Assembly: GCF_009795885.1 (NCBI RefSeq)
Contig: NZ_WTEV01000004.1
Location: forward strand, 1-64,000
Origin: Gilliamella sp. Pas-s25
GTDB lineage: Bacteria; Pseudomonadota; Gammaproteobacteria; Enterobacterales; Orbaceae
Direction: 5' to 3'
Length of the DNA: 64,000 nucleotides
Shown here: positions 8,895-18,327 of the stretch, piece after piece
Layout of the letters: every line of letters starts with the position of its first letter
Position numbering within the stretch: position 1 is the first letter of the stretch
The notes under the pieces: generated by a model
What the model was told of the DNA's origin: nothing
The model's input: only the letters and a program-made list of their open reading frames with translations
Databases searched by the model: none
Position numbers and translations under genes: made by a program

Positions 8895-10181
8895 TTATCG
8901 ACCATGCAGCACATTTGTTGGACGTAAAAACATCATAATACGCAATGCTGGTAAGCTACCTAGCAAGGTGATCAAGCTAACCATAATTAGGACTAAAGGC
9001 ACAATGATCATTTTAGGCTGAACAAACGATCCAAATACGGTATGACCAATGATTTGCGCAAAGCCAAGCCCAATAAAGTAACCCAAAAAACCACCAAGCA
9101 AGGCAATAATTAAGATCTCAGTTAATATTAACATCGCAACCGCTGTATTGGTTGCGCCAAGCGCTTTTAATAAACCAATTTCGGTACTACGCTCAATAAC
9201 ATTAGCTGTCACCAAATTCGAAATCGCCAATGCCGAACAAATCAACGATAAGATAGTCAGCAATAACATTAATAATTGTGTTTTTTGTAATATTGCACCT
9301 TCAGATTCAGCCACTTGCATAATAGCTTTGACTCTAACATCAGGCATTAATTCTTCAAGTTGATAAGCTATTGAACTGATATAAGCGGTACAATACCATG
9401 TGTCCCACTCGGTTCTAGATAAGCTATTCGGATCTTGCGCCGCTTTGCGCGCTAATTCGTTTTCGGGGGTGGTTAATGCACTCACCTCAACACGCTCAAC
9501 CAGCCCTTTTTTATTGGCAAGATCTTGTGCAACTGGTAATGATACATAAATTTGAGCATCTTCTACGCCCCCACTATGAAAAATATTATTCACTGTCAGA
9601 GTAAGCTTTTTGTTGTTTTGCATTGAGATAATATCTATCGTATCACCTAGCTTTAAATTCCACTGTTTCGCAACAGTTTCACCTACCATCACACCTTGCA
9701 AATTGTCATCGATCATGGGCTTACCGTCAATTGTCCACCACGATTTCATAGCTAACATGCCCGTATCAACCTGATCGCCAGTTGGTATGTTAAGATGTTT
9801 ATTAAACCAAGTGCCCACCACCGTAATTGGCTTATCATTAAAGTCTGCTTTAGTCGTTAGGAATGGCGCAAAATCAACGATATTATAGGCCCAAAATATC
9901 ATCTTAATTTTGACAAGTTCATCTTGCTTAATATACTGCACAGCTTGCCCTTTATCATTGTTATCAAGTTGATACATTTCACTAATTACAGAACTACCAC
10001 GAGGAACGATATTAAGATTAGCGCCATAGGCTTTTAATTCTTGGTTCACTTTATCCCCCACGTCAAACATCACATTTAACATGGCGGTAGCAAGCGAAAC
10101 GCCCAAAGCAACCGTTAGGGCAATAAGAAAGAGTTTCTTTTTTTGGTGAACTAATACACTACATAACATTCTGCGAAACAT
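8895..10181 (-). CDS. FtsX-type ABC permease 1 of the iron cluster
   Basis: Permease of 428 residues, corresponding to Cj1661. An N-terminal helix (about 17-38) is followed by a long periplasmic domain and three C-terminal helices; the coupling motif is VIERSTEIGLLKALGAT. A DTWYCTAY segment puts a cysteine in the periplasmic part, and redox partners are known in related clusters (thioredoxin-like Cj1664/1665), but none is encoded here apart from the nitroreductase-like first gene. It follows the DUF2318 gene by 22 bases. Confidence 0.85.
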   Translation of the reverse strand: MFRRMLCSVLVHQKKKLFLIALTVALGVSLATAMLNVMFDVGDKVNQELKAYGANLNIVPRGSSVISEMYQLDNNDKGQAVQYIKQDELVKIKMIFWAYNIVDFAPFLTTKADFNDKPITVVGTWFNKHLNIPTGDQVDTGMLAMKSWWTIDGKPMIDDNLQGVMVGETVAKQWNLKLGDTIDIISMQNNKKLTLTVNNIFHSGGVEDAQIYVSLPVAQDLANKKGLVERVEVSALTTPENELARKAAQDPNSLSRTEWDTWYCTAYISSIAYQLEELMPDVRVKAIMQVAESEGAILQKTQLLMLLLTILSLICSALAISNLVTANVIERSTEIGLLKALGATNTAVAMLILTEILIIALLGGFLGYFIGLGFAQIIGHTVFGSFVQPKMIIVPLVLIMVSLITLLGSLPALRIMMFLRPTNVLHGR

Positions 10182-10203
10182 AACCTATTCCTTTTAATAC
10201 GCT

Positions 10204-11469
10204 TTATTTGAAACGACTTTTTTCTGCTTCAAGATTCGCAGGGCGAATCACCATATTGCCGTCAATAATTTCGTATTTAAGTGGGACAGGGTTACACCCA
10301 CCCGAAAATCCAATCGTTGCAATATTCATAACTACATCACACAAACTACATACCACTTGATTACCGCGTTGGTAGTAACCACTTGCACCACAAATATCAC
10401 AAGCATCAAATCCAACACCATAAGCATTTTCGCTTTTTTTGATAATAATAAAGCGAACTAGAGTACCATCCGTTGTTTTATAACCATAACGATGTAAATT
10501 ACCATCGTTCACTTGATCAAGGGGAATAACAATTAAGCCATGGGCATTAGGGGTCACTGGCTCAGCTGGTGTAAGCTCTACCCCTTTTTCAAAAATATAA
10601 CGCGCACGCGTTACAGTATAAGCAGTGATTGCGGTACCCGCCATAATCATTAAGGCACTTCTTCTATTGCTGTGTAATTGCGCTTTTAGTTTGCGAATTT
10701 GAGCTGGATTACTACCCACTAACGAGGTTGTTTTAGACTTGATGTATAAAGCAATGGCTAAACAAAGCACAATAGCCATAAAAATAAAGATAAAAAAGTT
10801 AACATGTCCAAGAATGAAAATAACCAACTTCATCATCCAAGGCTGTGTTGAAATAAAACGTCTAACAATTAATATTTGTAAAATATTAATGCTATTTTGA
10901 ATAGCAAAAATAATAATCGACAATGCAGTAATGGTAAAAACAAATTTAGTCGACAATCGACCACAAGCACGATAAACAAACAGCCCCGTTAACAAAATAA
11001 CCAGCAGAGCAAACCCATAGCCTACCCACTTAAATAAGTAGTCATGATTAAAGATAGAATCCATACCAACTGCAAATTCGAACGGGTAAAGCATTAAATT
11101 AGGTAAATATTGAGCACTGATCGAGCCAATACCTACTACAAATAGCACTATCAATACAGCATTGCCAACACGTCCAATGCAATTATCAGTAGATTTTTGT
11201 AAACAAATACCTATTACAACGGGTATAGCAATAATAACCCAAGGTATAATTACCCCAAGATCATAAAATTCACGAACAGCAAAACCCGTATTGCGTTTTA
11301 AAACGACATAGACTAAGGCAGCAACAAATCCCACTATAAAACCGAATAAAATAATTTTTTTACTATGATTAGGTATTGATTTCACAACTACTGCACTAAG
11401 TAGTGCCATCATCATGGCCGGAACGAAAGTATTATCGGTAATATTGATAAGGTATTGAAGCATATTCAT
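10204..11469 (-). CDS. DUF2318 membrane protein of the iron cluster
   Basis: Membrane protein of 421 residues. About seven hydrophobic helices fill the first 240 residues, an eighth lies near 265-285, and the C-terminal DUF2318 domain carries the family cysteine set CDICGASGYY then CSLCDVV then GGCNPVPL. This CxxC/CxxC/C arrangement suggests a metal or Fe-S centre, or redox-active thiols, on the outer face of the membrane. It corresponds to Cj1660, always found beside P19 and FTR1. Inference: electron or metal transfer between P19 and the permeases. Confidence 0.88.
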   Translation of the reverse strand: MNMLQYLINITDNTFVPAMMMALLSAVVVKSIPNHSKKIILFGFIVGFVAALVYVVLKRNTGFAVREFYDLGVIIPWVIIAIPVVIGICLQKSTDNCIGRVGNAVLIVLFVVGIGSISAQYLPNLMLYPFEFAVGMDSIFNHDYLFKWVGYGFALLVILLTGLFVYRACGRLSTKFVFTITALSIIIFAIQNSINILQILIVRRFISTQPWMMKLVIFILGHVNFFIFIFMAIVLCLAIALYIKSKTTSLVGSNPAQIRKLKAQLHSNRRSALMIMAGTAITAYTVTRARYIFEKGVELTPAEPVTPNAHGLIVIPLDQVNDGNLHRYGYKTTDGTLVRFIIIKKSENAYGVGFDACDICGASGYYQRGNQVVCSLCDVVMNIATIGFSGGCNPVPLKYEIIDGNMVIRPANLEAEKSRFK

Positions 11470-11488
11470 TGCCTAGTGATTACAAATG

Positions 11489-11517
11489 TTATTGGTGAGC
11501 ATAATGCTCACCAATAA
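11489..11517 (-). other. Strong intra-operon hairpin between the P19 and DUF2318 genes
   Basis: A 13-base perfect stem (11489-11501 with 11505-11517) with a three-base loop TAA. No U-run follows on the minus strand, so it looks more like an mRNA processing or 3'-end protecting structure than a full terminator. It would favour higher steady-state mRNA for P19 than for the distal genes. Confidence 0.6.
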
Positions 11518-11565
11518 CTGACTATTAATTATCAAATATAATTATATTTAGTGTTTAAAACACAA

Positions 11566-12129
11566 TTACCATGCACGTGGAATATAATCAAAGTCCCAAG
11601 AAACTTCAATCGGTTTAGTCCAGAAGCGACCTTCTACCCCTGTTTCTTTATCAACGTGTAATAAATAACCTTGTTTTTCAGGATTTTCAATCGTAAACGT
11701 GACTTTATATTTACCTGCACCATCAAGTTTAATATTATTACCATAGTGAGGGCCATCCGATGCGTTCATTGGCATAAAGTTACCTTCGATCGCTTTATCG
11801 CTACCTTCTTTTTGTATTTTATACTTAACGGTCAAATAAGGGACAAAATCACCAACGCCATAACCTAATTTGTTACCTTCTGCAGCAGAGATATCTGCTT
11901 CAATATGCATATCTGATTTTGAAGCTGGCAAACCACCCATTCCAGCCGGTTCCATATCAACAGGTTGGAAATAAACTGCGCCAATATGTAATGGACCAAC
12001 AGTGACTTCATCACCGATTGGGAACTCTTCAAAACCTTTTTGTTCACCTGGCGCTGGCGCTGCTGCGTGAGCAAACGAAGATAACGCAAGTATTGAAGCA
12101 ATACCCGCCGATAATACTAATTTTTTCAT
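11566..12129 (-). CDS. Periplasmic iron-transport protein P19 (Tpd/FetP family)
   Basis: Secreted protein of about 187 residues with a signal peptide (MKKLVLSAGIASILALSSFA, cleavage near AHA). The mature part has the family sequence: EFPIGDEVTVGPLHIGAVYF, a Met patch PVDMEPAGM and SDMHIEADI, which supply the copper/iron site of P19 and Tp34. P19 homologues are dimeric, bind copper and support iron uptake with an FTR1 permease. The start at 12129 is chosen because AAGGAG lies eight bases upstream; a GTG five codons earlier overlaps that site. It follows the FTR1 gene after a 122-base gap. Confidence 0.92.
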   Translation of the reverse strand: MKKLVLSAGIASILALSSFAHAAAPAPGEQKGFEEFPIGDEVTVGPLHIGAVYFQPVDMEPAGMGGLPASKSDMHIEADISAAEGNKLGYGVGDFVPYLTVKYKIQKEGSDKAIEGNFMPMNASDGPHYGNNIKLDGAGKYKVTFTIENPEKQGYLLHVDKETGVEGRFWTKPIEVSWDFDYIPRAW

Positions 12130-12251
12130 TGAAAACTCCTTCACTTTCTTTTTAACAACTTTTTTAACGAATATTCCTAAAGGCTTGTCTCTATTTTATT
12201 GGTGGCAAATCCGTTCACTCTTCAAACCATTCTTTTAAATGAATTATATTA

Positions 12252-13454
12252 TTAACTCTTATAATTTTTATGACTAGGCTTAAATATGTAATATATAACT
12301 GCAAACGCCACAATAAACACCATAATGACTTGTGGAATTAATGTCTCTAGTGTTGGATAAATACCTAAAATCTCAACAGAATGAACAAAATCAACAGGAG
12401 AAACCGAAATAATATCAGCCTCTTGCAACTCTTTCACTCCACCACCAGCAAAAGCAATTGCCATAACATACATTAATATACTAGTACCAATAAAGAATGG
12501 TTTAATAGGCAGTTTCATTGAGCCAAAACGAATCACCATAAAAATCACTGCTAGCACAATTGTCCCAAAGGCTAGTCCATACCAAACCTTATCCATATGA
12601 TCTTGAGCATCAACTAACATGGCTTGATAAAATAAGATCGTTTCAGCACCTTCTCGAAAAACAGCTAAAAAAGCGGCAAAACCTAATGCAAAACGACTTC
12701 CTGATGAAATTGCTGTTTGCACTTTACCTTGGACATAACTCTTCCACGCTTCAGCTTCGGCTTTAGAAAACATCCAGTTACTAATAAAAAACAACACCAC
12801 TGTTGCAAGTAACATTGCCGAACCTTCTATAATTTCTTGATTAGCGCCACTGATTGTAATTGCAGATCGGAGTGCTATCGCAGCAAGTACACTGGCAAAA
12901 ACAGCAGCAAGTGAACTCATATAAACTACTTTCACCATTGGCATATTCCCAGAACGAACAAGATAAGCTGAAATTGCTGCAATGACTAAAATCGCTTCTA
13001 AGCCTTCTCGGAATATAATAATAAATGAAGCAAAGAAAACGCCCCAACCACTCTCTTTTTTGCCATCCAATTCGTTAGCGTCTTCATGCAACATTTTTAA
13101 AATTGTATCTATCTCAACACGAACAGCTTTATTTGGTGCACCATCACTCATCAACCGCTTAATTTTAGCAAATTGATATTCAGTATCAGTGCCACGCTTA
13201 CCCGAAATATAAGACATAACAGCACGCTCTACCCCGTGCTTTTCATAAAAGCCAAAATAGGCATTATTAACACGAGCTTTGGCACGCTCAACATCTTTCA
13301 TAAAATAGATATCATAAGCGTCATTTAAAATGACATCCATTTCACTAATAATGGCATTCCAACTTTCATATTTTTTTTCTACCGCATAAGACGATGGTGC
13401 AAAGGACATCAAGCTTGCAATAAGGAGCAAAGCAAGTGTAATAAATCTTTTCAT
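12252..13454 (-). CDS. FTR1-family iron permease (FetM/EfeU-like)
   Basis: High-affinity iron permease of 400 residues. A signal-like N-terminus precedes a periplasmic helical domain (about 25-135), then seven membrane helices with two REGxE iron-binding motifs: IIFREGLEAILV (near 150) and AVFREGAETILF (near 270). Duplicated REGxE motifs define the FTR1/EfeU family. The N-terminal extension resembles that of FetM and Cj1658. It sits 17 bases after the nitroreductase-like gene and just before P19, the standard partner. Gene names differ between species, so no symbol is given. Confidence 0.93.
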   Translation of the reverse strand: MKRFITLALLLIASLMSFAPSSYAVEKKYESWNAIISEMDVILNDAYDIYFMKDVERAKARVNNAYFGFYEKHGVERAVMSYISGKRGTDTEYQFAKIKRLMSDGAPNKAVRVEIDTILKMLHEDANELDGKKESGWGVFFASFIIIFREGLEAILVIAAISAYLVRSGNMPMVKVVYMSSLAAVFASVLAAIALRSAITISGANQEIIEGSAMLLATVVLFFISNWMFSKAEAEAWKSYVQGKVQTAISSGSRFALGFAAFLAVFREGAETILFYQAMLVDAQDHMDKVWYGLAFGTIVLAVIFMVIRFGSMKLPIKPFFIGTSILMYVMAIAFAGGGVKELQEADIISVSPVDFVHSVEILGIYPTLETLIPQVIMVFIVAFAVIYYIFKPSHKNYKS

Positions 13455-13470
13455 ATCCCGTTATTACCTC

Positions 13471-14103
13471 TTATTTTCCTAATAAAAGCATACCAAGTGG
13501 TTTACTGCCTTCGGGTAATTCTAGCTCTTGGATGATGACGTCTGGTTTAATAGAATGAATATAACGGGTGCTTAATTTCAACGCTGTCGCAGCTAGATAG
13601 GCATTTTGACTCATTGCACCAACAGCTGTGTAACTAAAGTTAGTAATTTGTTCTGGATTGATATCCGTAAATGCACGCGCATCTGACACAAAAATCAACG
13701 AATAAGCCGCTCGCTTAGTAAAATTTTGTAAACCAATATCAGCACGAATATCTTTATTATTAATTTCTTTTAAATAATGTCCTTCCCACTCATATAAAAA
13801 AGTGCCCTTTTCACCGGCAACATAAATTCGTACGTAAGGAGAATTACCATTAGCCATTGGCACAGTCCAACCATTTTTGCCTCGGTTTAAACCACTTGCC
13901 GCCCAAAGCACAGTTGAAAGTTCATCATCAGCCACTTGACCAACAGGGAAACCGCCTCCGGGCGTTGAAGAGCGCTTTTTCAAACTTGCAAACAAACTCA
14001 TGCCATCTCTAGTTTGTGGTGTTGGTAATGTAATATCGGCATAACAACAAGAAAAGCAAAATAAAGATAAAATGGCAATGACTTTCCGTATAAAACACGG
14101 CAT
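13471..14103 (-). CDS. Secreted nitroreductase-like (SagB/ThcOx family) protein
   Basis: About 210 residues with a signal peptide (KVIAILSLFCFSCCYA). The mature part opens TLPTPQTRDGMSL and contains KKRSSTPGG and LSTVLWAASGLNRGKNGWTV, the flavin-pocket pattern of SagB/ThcOx-type nitroreductases; QNFTKRAAYSLIFV and a conserved C-terminal half follow. Start at 14103 is preferred over upstream frames because CAGGGG sits six bases before it. It is the first gene of the iron cluster. A periplasmic flavoprotein could supply reducing power for Fe(III), replacing the thioredoxin-like genes of the Campylobacter cluster. That role is inference. Confidence 0.72.
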   Translation of the reverse strand: MPCFIRKVIAILSLFCFSCCYADITLPTPQTRDGMSLFASLKKRSSTPGGGFPVGQVADDELSTVLWAASGLNRGKNGWTVPMANGNSPYVRIYVAGEKGTFLYEWEGHYLKEINNKDIRADIGLQNFTKRAAYSLIFVSDARAFTDINPEQITNFSYTAVGAMSQNAYLAATALKLSTRYIHSIKPDVIIQELELPEGSKPLGMLLLGK

Positions 14104-14138
14104 AGCAACCCCTGACATTATAATAATGGAATAGGGAT

Positions 14139-14167
14139 ATCTTATTGCGAATGACATCAATTATCAA
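14139..14167 (-). promoter_or_regulatory. Candidate promoter of the iron cluster
   Basis: On the minus strand TTGATA (14162-14167) and TAAGAT (14139-14144) are separated by 17 bases. This places transcription start about 30 bases before the first gene's ATG. Match to the sigma-70 consensus is good but not unique in AT-rich DNA. Confidence 0.45.
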
Positions 14168-14176
14168 CATCAAATA

Positions 14177-14193
14177 GTAACAATTATCATTAG
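14177..14193 (-). promoter_or_regulatory. Fur-box-like operator
   Basis: Minus-strand CTAATGATAATTGTTAC aligns with the core of the Fur consensus GATAATGATAATCATTATC at about 14 of 17 positions. It lies nine bases upstream of the candidate -35, between the iron cluster and the divergent LTA-synthase-like gene. Iron repression of the cluster by Fur is therefore likely; binding is not shown. Confidence 0.6.
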
Positions 14194-14310
14194 TAACACT
14201 ATTTTTGTTGGTATTTTATAATACGAAATTAACCGATATTTTTATTTTTTTGCGCATTAAGTATATACTTAAGCAAAATTGATTTTTGAATAAATTGAGT
14301 AATAGATCTT

Positions 14311-15753
14311 ATGCCATTATCGACATTAATTGTTTTACCCCTTTTTATTATTACAATTGTTTTTGCCTCGCTTTTTAAACAGAAAAAATGGCAACTTTTA
14401 ACCATAACTTTGCTGACGGTATTTATCGTAATGGAGCTCACTTCTATCTACTTTAGTGGTGGCTTTATTGATTATCAGTTTTATGTGAATTTAAACGTTA
14501 ATGACATTATTGAAGGGCTATTTATCTTTAAATTACAAGCTGCTTTGGTTATTGTCGTCTTTTTTACCCTTATTTTTTTGCTATCAAAACTAGCGAATTG
14601 GTGCAAACACAAATGCCCTTTAATTGTTCGTTTATTATTAGCCGTTGTAGCAATTGTATCAATTAGTTATCACAATGGACCACTAAGCCGTTTATACGAA
14701 ATTTATCAAGTGACAAGTGCCCCTCGTAAGCCATTTGATCAAGCGTTACAATCACTCAACATGACTAACTATACTAATAAAAATCAGCTTGTTAGCCATC
14801 AGGGTAAAAATATTATTGTGCTATCTTTAGAATCGTTTGAACAAGGCTTTTTTGATTTTGACAACATAACGCCTAATTTACGACAACTTCGCCAAGATTA
14901 TACCTTTTTTGCCAATATGCCAATGAGCCCTGGTAGCAGTTGGACTACCGCATCGATGTATACTTATATGACTGGTATGCCTTTTTTAATTGGCGGCTAC
15001 ACCACATCGCCATTAATGCGTGCAGATAAAACAAACTTAGTCAGTTTGGGAGATGTGCTTAAACAAGCGGGGTATCAAACCCGTTATGTAATGGCAAGCC
15101 CCGATTTTGCTGGCATTGGTCATACTGCTGAGCTATTTGGTATGCAAGTTATTTCCGAAAAAAACTATGTTGGGCAATATCCACCAGCACCTTTTGGATT
15201 GTATGACAAAGATATTTTTGATGTTGCGCAAAAACAAATTAGCGAAATGCGCCAAGCAAACAAGCCCTTTGCTTTGTTTGTTTCAACTGTATCAACCCAT
15301 GCACCAAATGGTTTTGATGATGAAAGAATGCGATCGGTTATTTCCCCCAAAGCAGATAACATGTCGTTTGTTGCAGCATCGTTAGATCATAACTTAGGAC
15401 TTTTCATCCAACATTTAAAAGATGCTGGTATTTTAGAAGATACGGTATTTTACATTTTTCCAGATCATTTAATGATGGGATCTGGCACACCAACAATTAA
15501 TCGTCTTTCACAAAAAGAGCGCAAACTTTATTTATTAACAAATGCACGCACACAAGATCTACAAAAAACGCCTGATCAGACCATTTATCAAATAGATTTG
15601 CCGCGTTTAATTTTAAACGGCGCACAAATTGAAAGTAATGCCAAATTTTTGACTGACTATTTAACCAAGCCTAATTTTGATAAAAAACAGTTTATTGAAC
15701 AAAATAAATCCAATATTGCAACGATCAATAATTCAGCACAAGTGTTCAAATAG
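14311..15753 (+). CDS. LTA-synthase-like membrane sulfatase-fold protein
   Basis: Membrane-bound alkaline-phosphatase-superfamily protein of 480 residues. Three to four helices fill residues 1-125, followed by a periplasmic sulfatase domain. Metal-site residues of the LtaS/MdoB group are visible: the Glu of IIVLSLESFE (near 173), the nucleophile Thr in SSWTTASMYTYMTGMP (near 210), and the Asp-His of IFPDHLMMG (near 388). Such enzymes move phosphoglycerol or phosphoethanolamine onto glycans or lipids in Gram-negatives; the substrate is unknown here. It is transcribed away from the iron cluster and followed after nine bases by a LysE exporter. Confidence 0.82.
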   Translation: MPLSTLIVLPLFIITIVFASLFKQKKWQLLTITLLTVFIVMELTSIYFSGGFIDYQFYVNLNVNDIIEGLFIFKLQAALVIVVFFTLIFLLSKLANWCKHKCPLIVRLLLAVVAIVSISYHNGPLSRLYEIYQVTSAPRKPFDQALQSLNMTNYTNKNQLVSHQGKNIIVLSLESFEQGFFDFDNITPNLRQLRQDYTFFANMPMSPGSSWTTASMYTYMTGMPFLIGGYTTSPLMRADKTNLVSLGDVLKQAGYQTRYVMASPDFAGIGHTAELFGMQVISEKNYVGQYPPAPFGLYDKDIFDVAQKQISEMRQANKPFALFVSTVSTHAPNGFDDERMRSVISPKADNMSFVAASLDHNLGLFIQHLKDAGILEDTVFYIFPDHLMMGSGTPTINRLSQKERKLYLLTNARTQDLQKTPDQTIYQIDLPRLILNGAQIESNAKFLTDYLTKPNFDKKQFIEQNKSNIATINNSAQVFK

Positions 15754-15762
15754 GCGTACAAA

Positions 15763-16386
15763 ATGGCTTTTGATACATTAATTTTAGTCGCTACGATTAG
15801 TTTTCTAGGTATGATATCACCTGGTCCTGATTTCTTTTTGGTTTTAAAAAACAGCTTGAGTTATAACCGCAAAATGGCATTGCTCACCTGTTTAGGCGTA
15901 ATTATAGCCATCTTGGTTCATATGAGCTATTGTGTTGCAGGCATTGCAGTGCTTATCACCACCACCCCACTACTTTATAATGCTTTACGTTACGCCGGTG
16001 CCACTTATCTAATATGGCTTGGTGTAAAGGCACTAATTGCCCCAAAACCAAATACAATCTATATAGGTAAGCAACAGACCCAAAAGTTAATTTCAGAAAA
16101 ATCAGCCTTTATGCAAGGATTTTTATGTAATTTACTAAATCCTAAAGCAACGTTATTTTTTCTAGCAATTTTTACTCAAGTACTTGATGCTGAATCATCA
16201 ATGACAGATAAACTTATCGTCGCAGTTGTTATATGGATTGAAGCCATTTTTTGGTGGCCTTTTGTAGTAGTTATTTTTCAAACACAAAGCGTACAACGCC
16301 GTTATTTTAAAATTCAATTTATAATTGATAAATTACTAGGTATAATTTTAATTACACTAGGAATTAAAGTTGCTTTGGGGATTTAA
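15763..16386 (+). CDS. LysE/RhtB-family amino acid exporter
   Basis: Six-helix exporter of 207 residues. The family N-terminus ISPGPDFFLVLKNSL (near 18) is present, as is the RYAGATYLIWLGVKAL block near 72 and NLLNPKATLFFLAIF near 122. Family members pump out homoserine, threonine, leucine and similar compounds; the specific substrate cannot be assigned. It starts nine bases after the LTA-synthase-like gene and is probably cotranscribed with it. Confidence 0.88.
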   Translation: MAFDTLILVATISFLGMISPGPDFFLVLKNSLSYNRKMALLTCLGVIIAILVHMSYCVAGIAVLITTTPLLYNALRYAGATYLIWLGVKALIAPKPNTIYIGKQQTQKLISEKSAFMQGFLCNLLNPKATLFFLAIFTQVLDAESSMTDKLIVAVVIWIEAIFWWPFVVVIFQTQSVQRRYFKIQFIIDKLLGIILITLGIKVALGI

Positions 16387-16424
16387 ATTGTTAACGTTTT
16401 GTAAGTAAATATTTATACTAAAAT

Positions 16425-16451
16425 GTATACTTTCCTGAAAGTTTTTTACAA
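16425..16451 (+). promoter_or_regulatory. Shared 27-bp element upstream of gutQ
   Basis: This segment matches 52566-52592, upstream of gmhA, at 24 of 27 positions. It contains the perfect dyad ACTTTC-CT-GAAAGT (16429-16442), then TTTTTTACA, which may be a -35 hexamer. It ends 136 bases before the gutQ start. Shape and sharing suggest a regulator-binding site next to a promoter; the regulator is unknown. Confidence 0.5.
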
Positions 16452-16587
16452 ATAGATGTTCTTCTTTGAATATTCAAACTTTAATTGCTAGACTAATAAC
16501 AATGTAGTCGTTTTTATAATTGTTCCATCTTGGTTTACCGATTATAAATCCACCGATCACTCATTTTTATTCAATAGGCTAATTGAA

Positions 16588-17550
16588 ATGGATAAATTAT
16601 TACAATATGGTCGAGAGCTTCTTGAATTAGAGATACACGAAGCGCAAAAATTACCTAATCGACTAGGCAACGATTTTGTTAATGCATGCCAACTTATTTT
16701 AAACACCAAAGGTAAAGTGGTTGTTTCAGGTATTGGAAAGTCTGGTCACATAGGTAAAAAAATTGCCGCTTCATTAGCAAGTACAGGTAGTCCAGCTTTT
16801 TTTATGCATCCATCGGAAGCCTTACATGGCGATTTAGGGATGGTTACACCAAACGATGTAGCTGTTTTAATTTCTTACTCAGGTCGAGCCAAGGAATTTA
16901 ATTTAATTTTACCTATTCTTGCCGAAATGAATGTACCGGTTATTGCTATTACTGGGGGATTAGATTCGCCACTAGCAAAATCAGCCCAAGCCATTGTTGA
17001 TATTTCAATTGAAAAAGAAGCTTGTCCAATGGGACTTGCGCCGACATCAAGTTCAACCAATACATTATTAATGGGCGATGCACTTGCGATCGCTGTAATG
17101 CGCGCACGGGGCTTTAAAGAGGAAGATTTTGCACGCTCTCACCCTGCTGGTAGCTTAGGAGCCAAATTACTTAACCATGTGAGAGATGTAATGCGAACCG
17201 GCGATCAAATTCCTAAAGTTTCACAAACGGCAACGGTGTTTGATGCTATGCTCGAATTAAGCCGTACAGGTGTAGGTTTAGTTGCAATCTGTCAGGATAA
17301 TAATAAAATAACAGGTGTATTTACCGATGGTGATTTACGCCGATTATTATTAAAAAATGGTACATTACAAGATAGCATTATGGACGTTATGACCAGCCCA
17401 GGACATCGCATCCCTGAAAACTGGAAAGCGGTTGAAGCATTAAAATCATTTAATGATCATAATATTACCGCCGCTCCAGTCGTTAACAGTGAAGGGGAAT
17501 TAGTAGGCGCGTTAAACATCCATGATTTGCATCAAGCGGGTATTAGCTAA
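16588..17550 (+). CDS. gutQ: D-arabinose 5-phosphate isomerase, GutQ type
   Basis: Converts ribulose 5-phosphate to arabinose 5-phosphate, the precursor of Kdo in lipopolysaccharide. The 320 residues comprise a sugar isomerase (SIS) domain, with GKVVVSGIGKSGHIGKKIA near 43 and EACPMGLAPTSS near 148, then two CBS domains (about 205-320). Across its length it follows E. coli GutQ (321 residues) more closely than KdsD: LELEIHEAQKLPNRLG, EEDFARSHPAGSLGA. No gut operon surrounds it, so it probably serves as a housekeeping enzyme for Kdo synthesis. A 27-bp element shared with gmhA lies upstream. Confidence 0.93.
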   Translation: MDKLLQYGRELLELEIHEAQKLPNRLGNDFVNACQLILNTKGKVVVSGIGKSGHIGKKIAASLASTGSPAFFMHPSEALHGDLGMVTPNDVAVLISYSGRAKEFNLILPILAEMNVPVIAITGGLDSPLAKSAQAIVDISIEKEACPMGLAPTSSSTNTLLMGDALAIAVMRARGFKEEDFARSHPAGSLGAKLLNHVRDVMRTGDQIPKVSQTATVFDAMLELSRTGVGLVAICQDNNKITGVFTDGDLRRLLLKNGTLQDSIMDVMTSPGHRIPENWKAVEALKSFNDHNITAAPVVNSEGELVGALNIHDLHQAGIS

Positions 17551-17738
17551 AACTATTGATAAATACCTATTGCCAAAAGGTGCTATCTATTGAGATAATT
17601 ACCGTCCTAAATTTTTGTCGTTAGACGGAGATCAAAGAAAAGTTACACAATTAAATTCTGGTTTGGTTTTTTTTGAATCACATCAAATTGATATTGTGTT
17701 GTATATTTTAACCAAAATTAATAGATGATGAAACTACA

Positions 17739-18260
17739 ATGGCAGAAAAGCGAAATATCTTTCTAATTGGCCCTATGGGGGCAGGAAAAAGCACAATAGG
17801 CCGACAAATTGCACAACAACTAGGCATGGATTTTTTTGACTCGGATCAAGAGATTGAAAAACGTACTGGTGCTGATATTGCATGGATTTTTGACCTAGAA
17901 GGGGAAGACGGATTCCGTGCCAGAGAAGAAAAAGTCATTAATGAATTGACTGAAAAACAGGGCGTCGTTCTTGCAACTGGCGGGGGTTCTGTCTTGTCCA
18001 AAGAGACACGCAATCGATTATCCGCTCGAGGAATTGTTGTTTATCTTGAAACAACCATTGAAAAACAAATGGCAAGAACACAAAAAGATAAACGTCGACC
18101 TTTATTACAAGGCGGAAACACACCTCGAGAGCTTTATGAAGAGCTTGCTGGTGAGCGCGAACCACTTTACGAAGAAATTGCCGATATTACAATTAAAACC
18201 GATGAACAAAGTGCTAAAGGTGTTGCAAGTTATATTATTGATAAAATAGAACAGATTTAA
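17739..18260 (+). CDS. aroK: Shikimate kinase I
   Basis: Phosphorylates shikimate at the 3-position in aromatic amino acid synthesis. The 173 residues carry the P-loop [13 protein letters not shown] (near 11), the shikimate-binding [11 protein letters not shown] (near 34), GFRAREEKV and ATGGGSVL (near 79), and a lid RRPLLQ. Length equals E. coli AroK. In enterobacteria aroB follows directly; here the next gene is damX-like after 67 bases, so aroB is absent from the block. Confidence 0.96.
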   Translation: MAEKRNIFLIGPMGAGKSTIGRQIAQQLGMDFFDSDQEIEKRTGADIAWIFDLEGEDGFRAREEKVINELTEKQGVVLATGGGSVLSKETRNRLSARGIVVYLETTIEKQMARTQKDKRRPLLQGGNTPRELYEELAGEREPLYEEIADITIKTDEQSAKGVASYIIDKIEQI

Positions 18261-18327
18261 GTCATTTATTTTAGGAATAATGGCTAATCATAAAGCAATA
18301 AATCTTTTGATAGGTTAAGGAGTAAGT

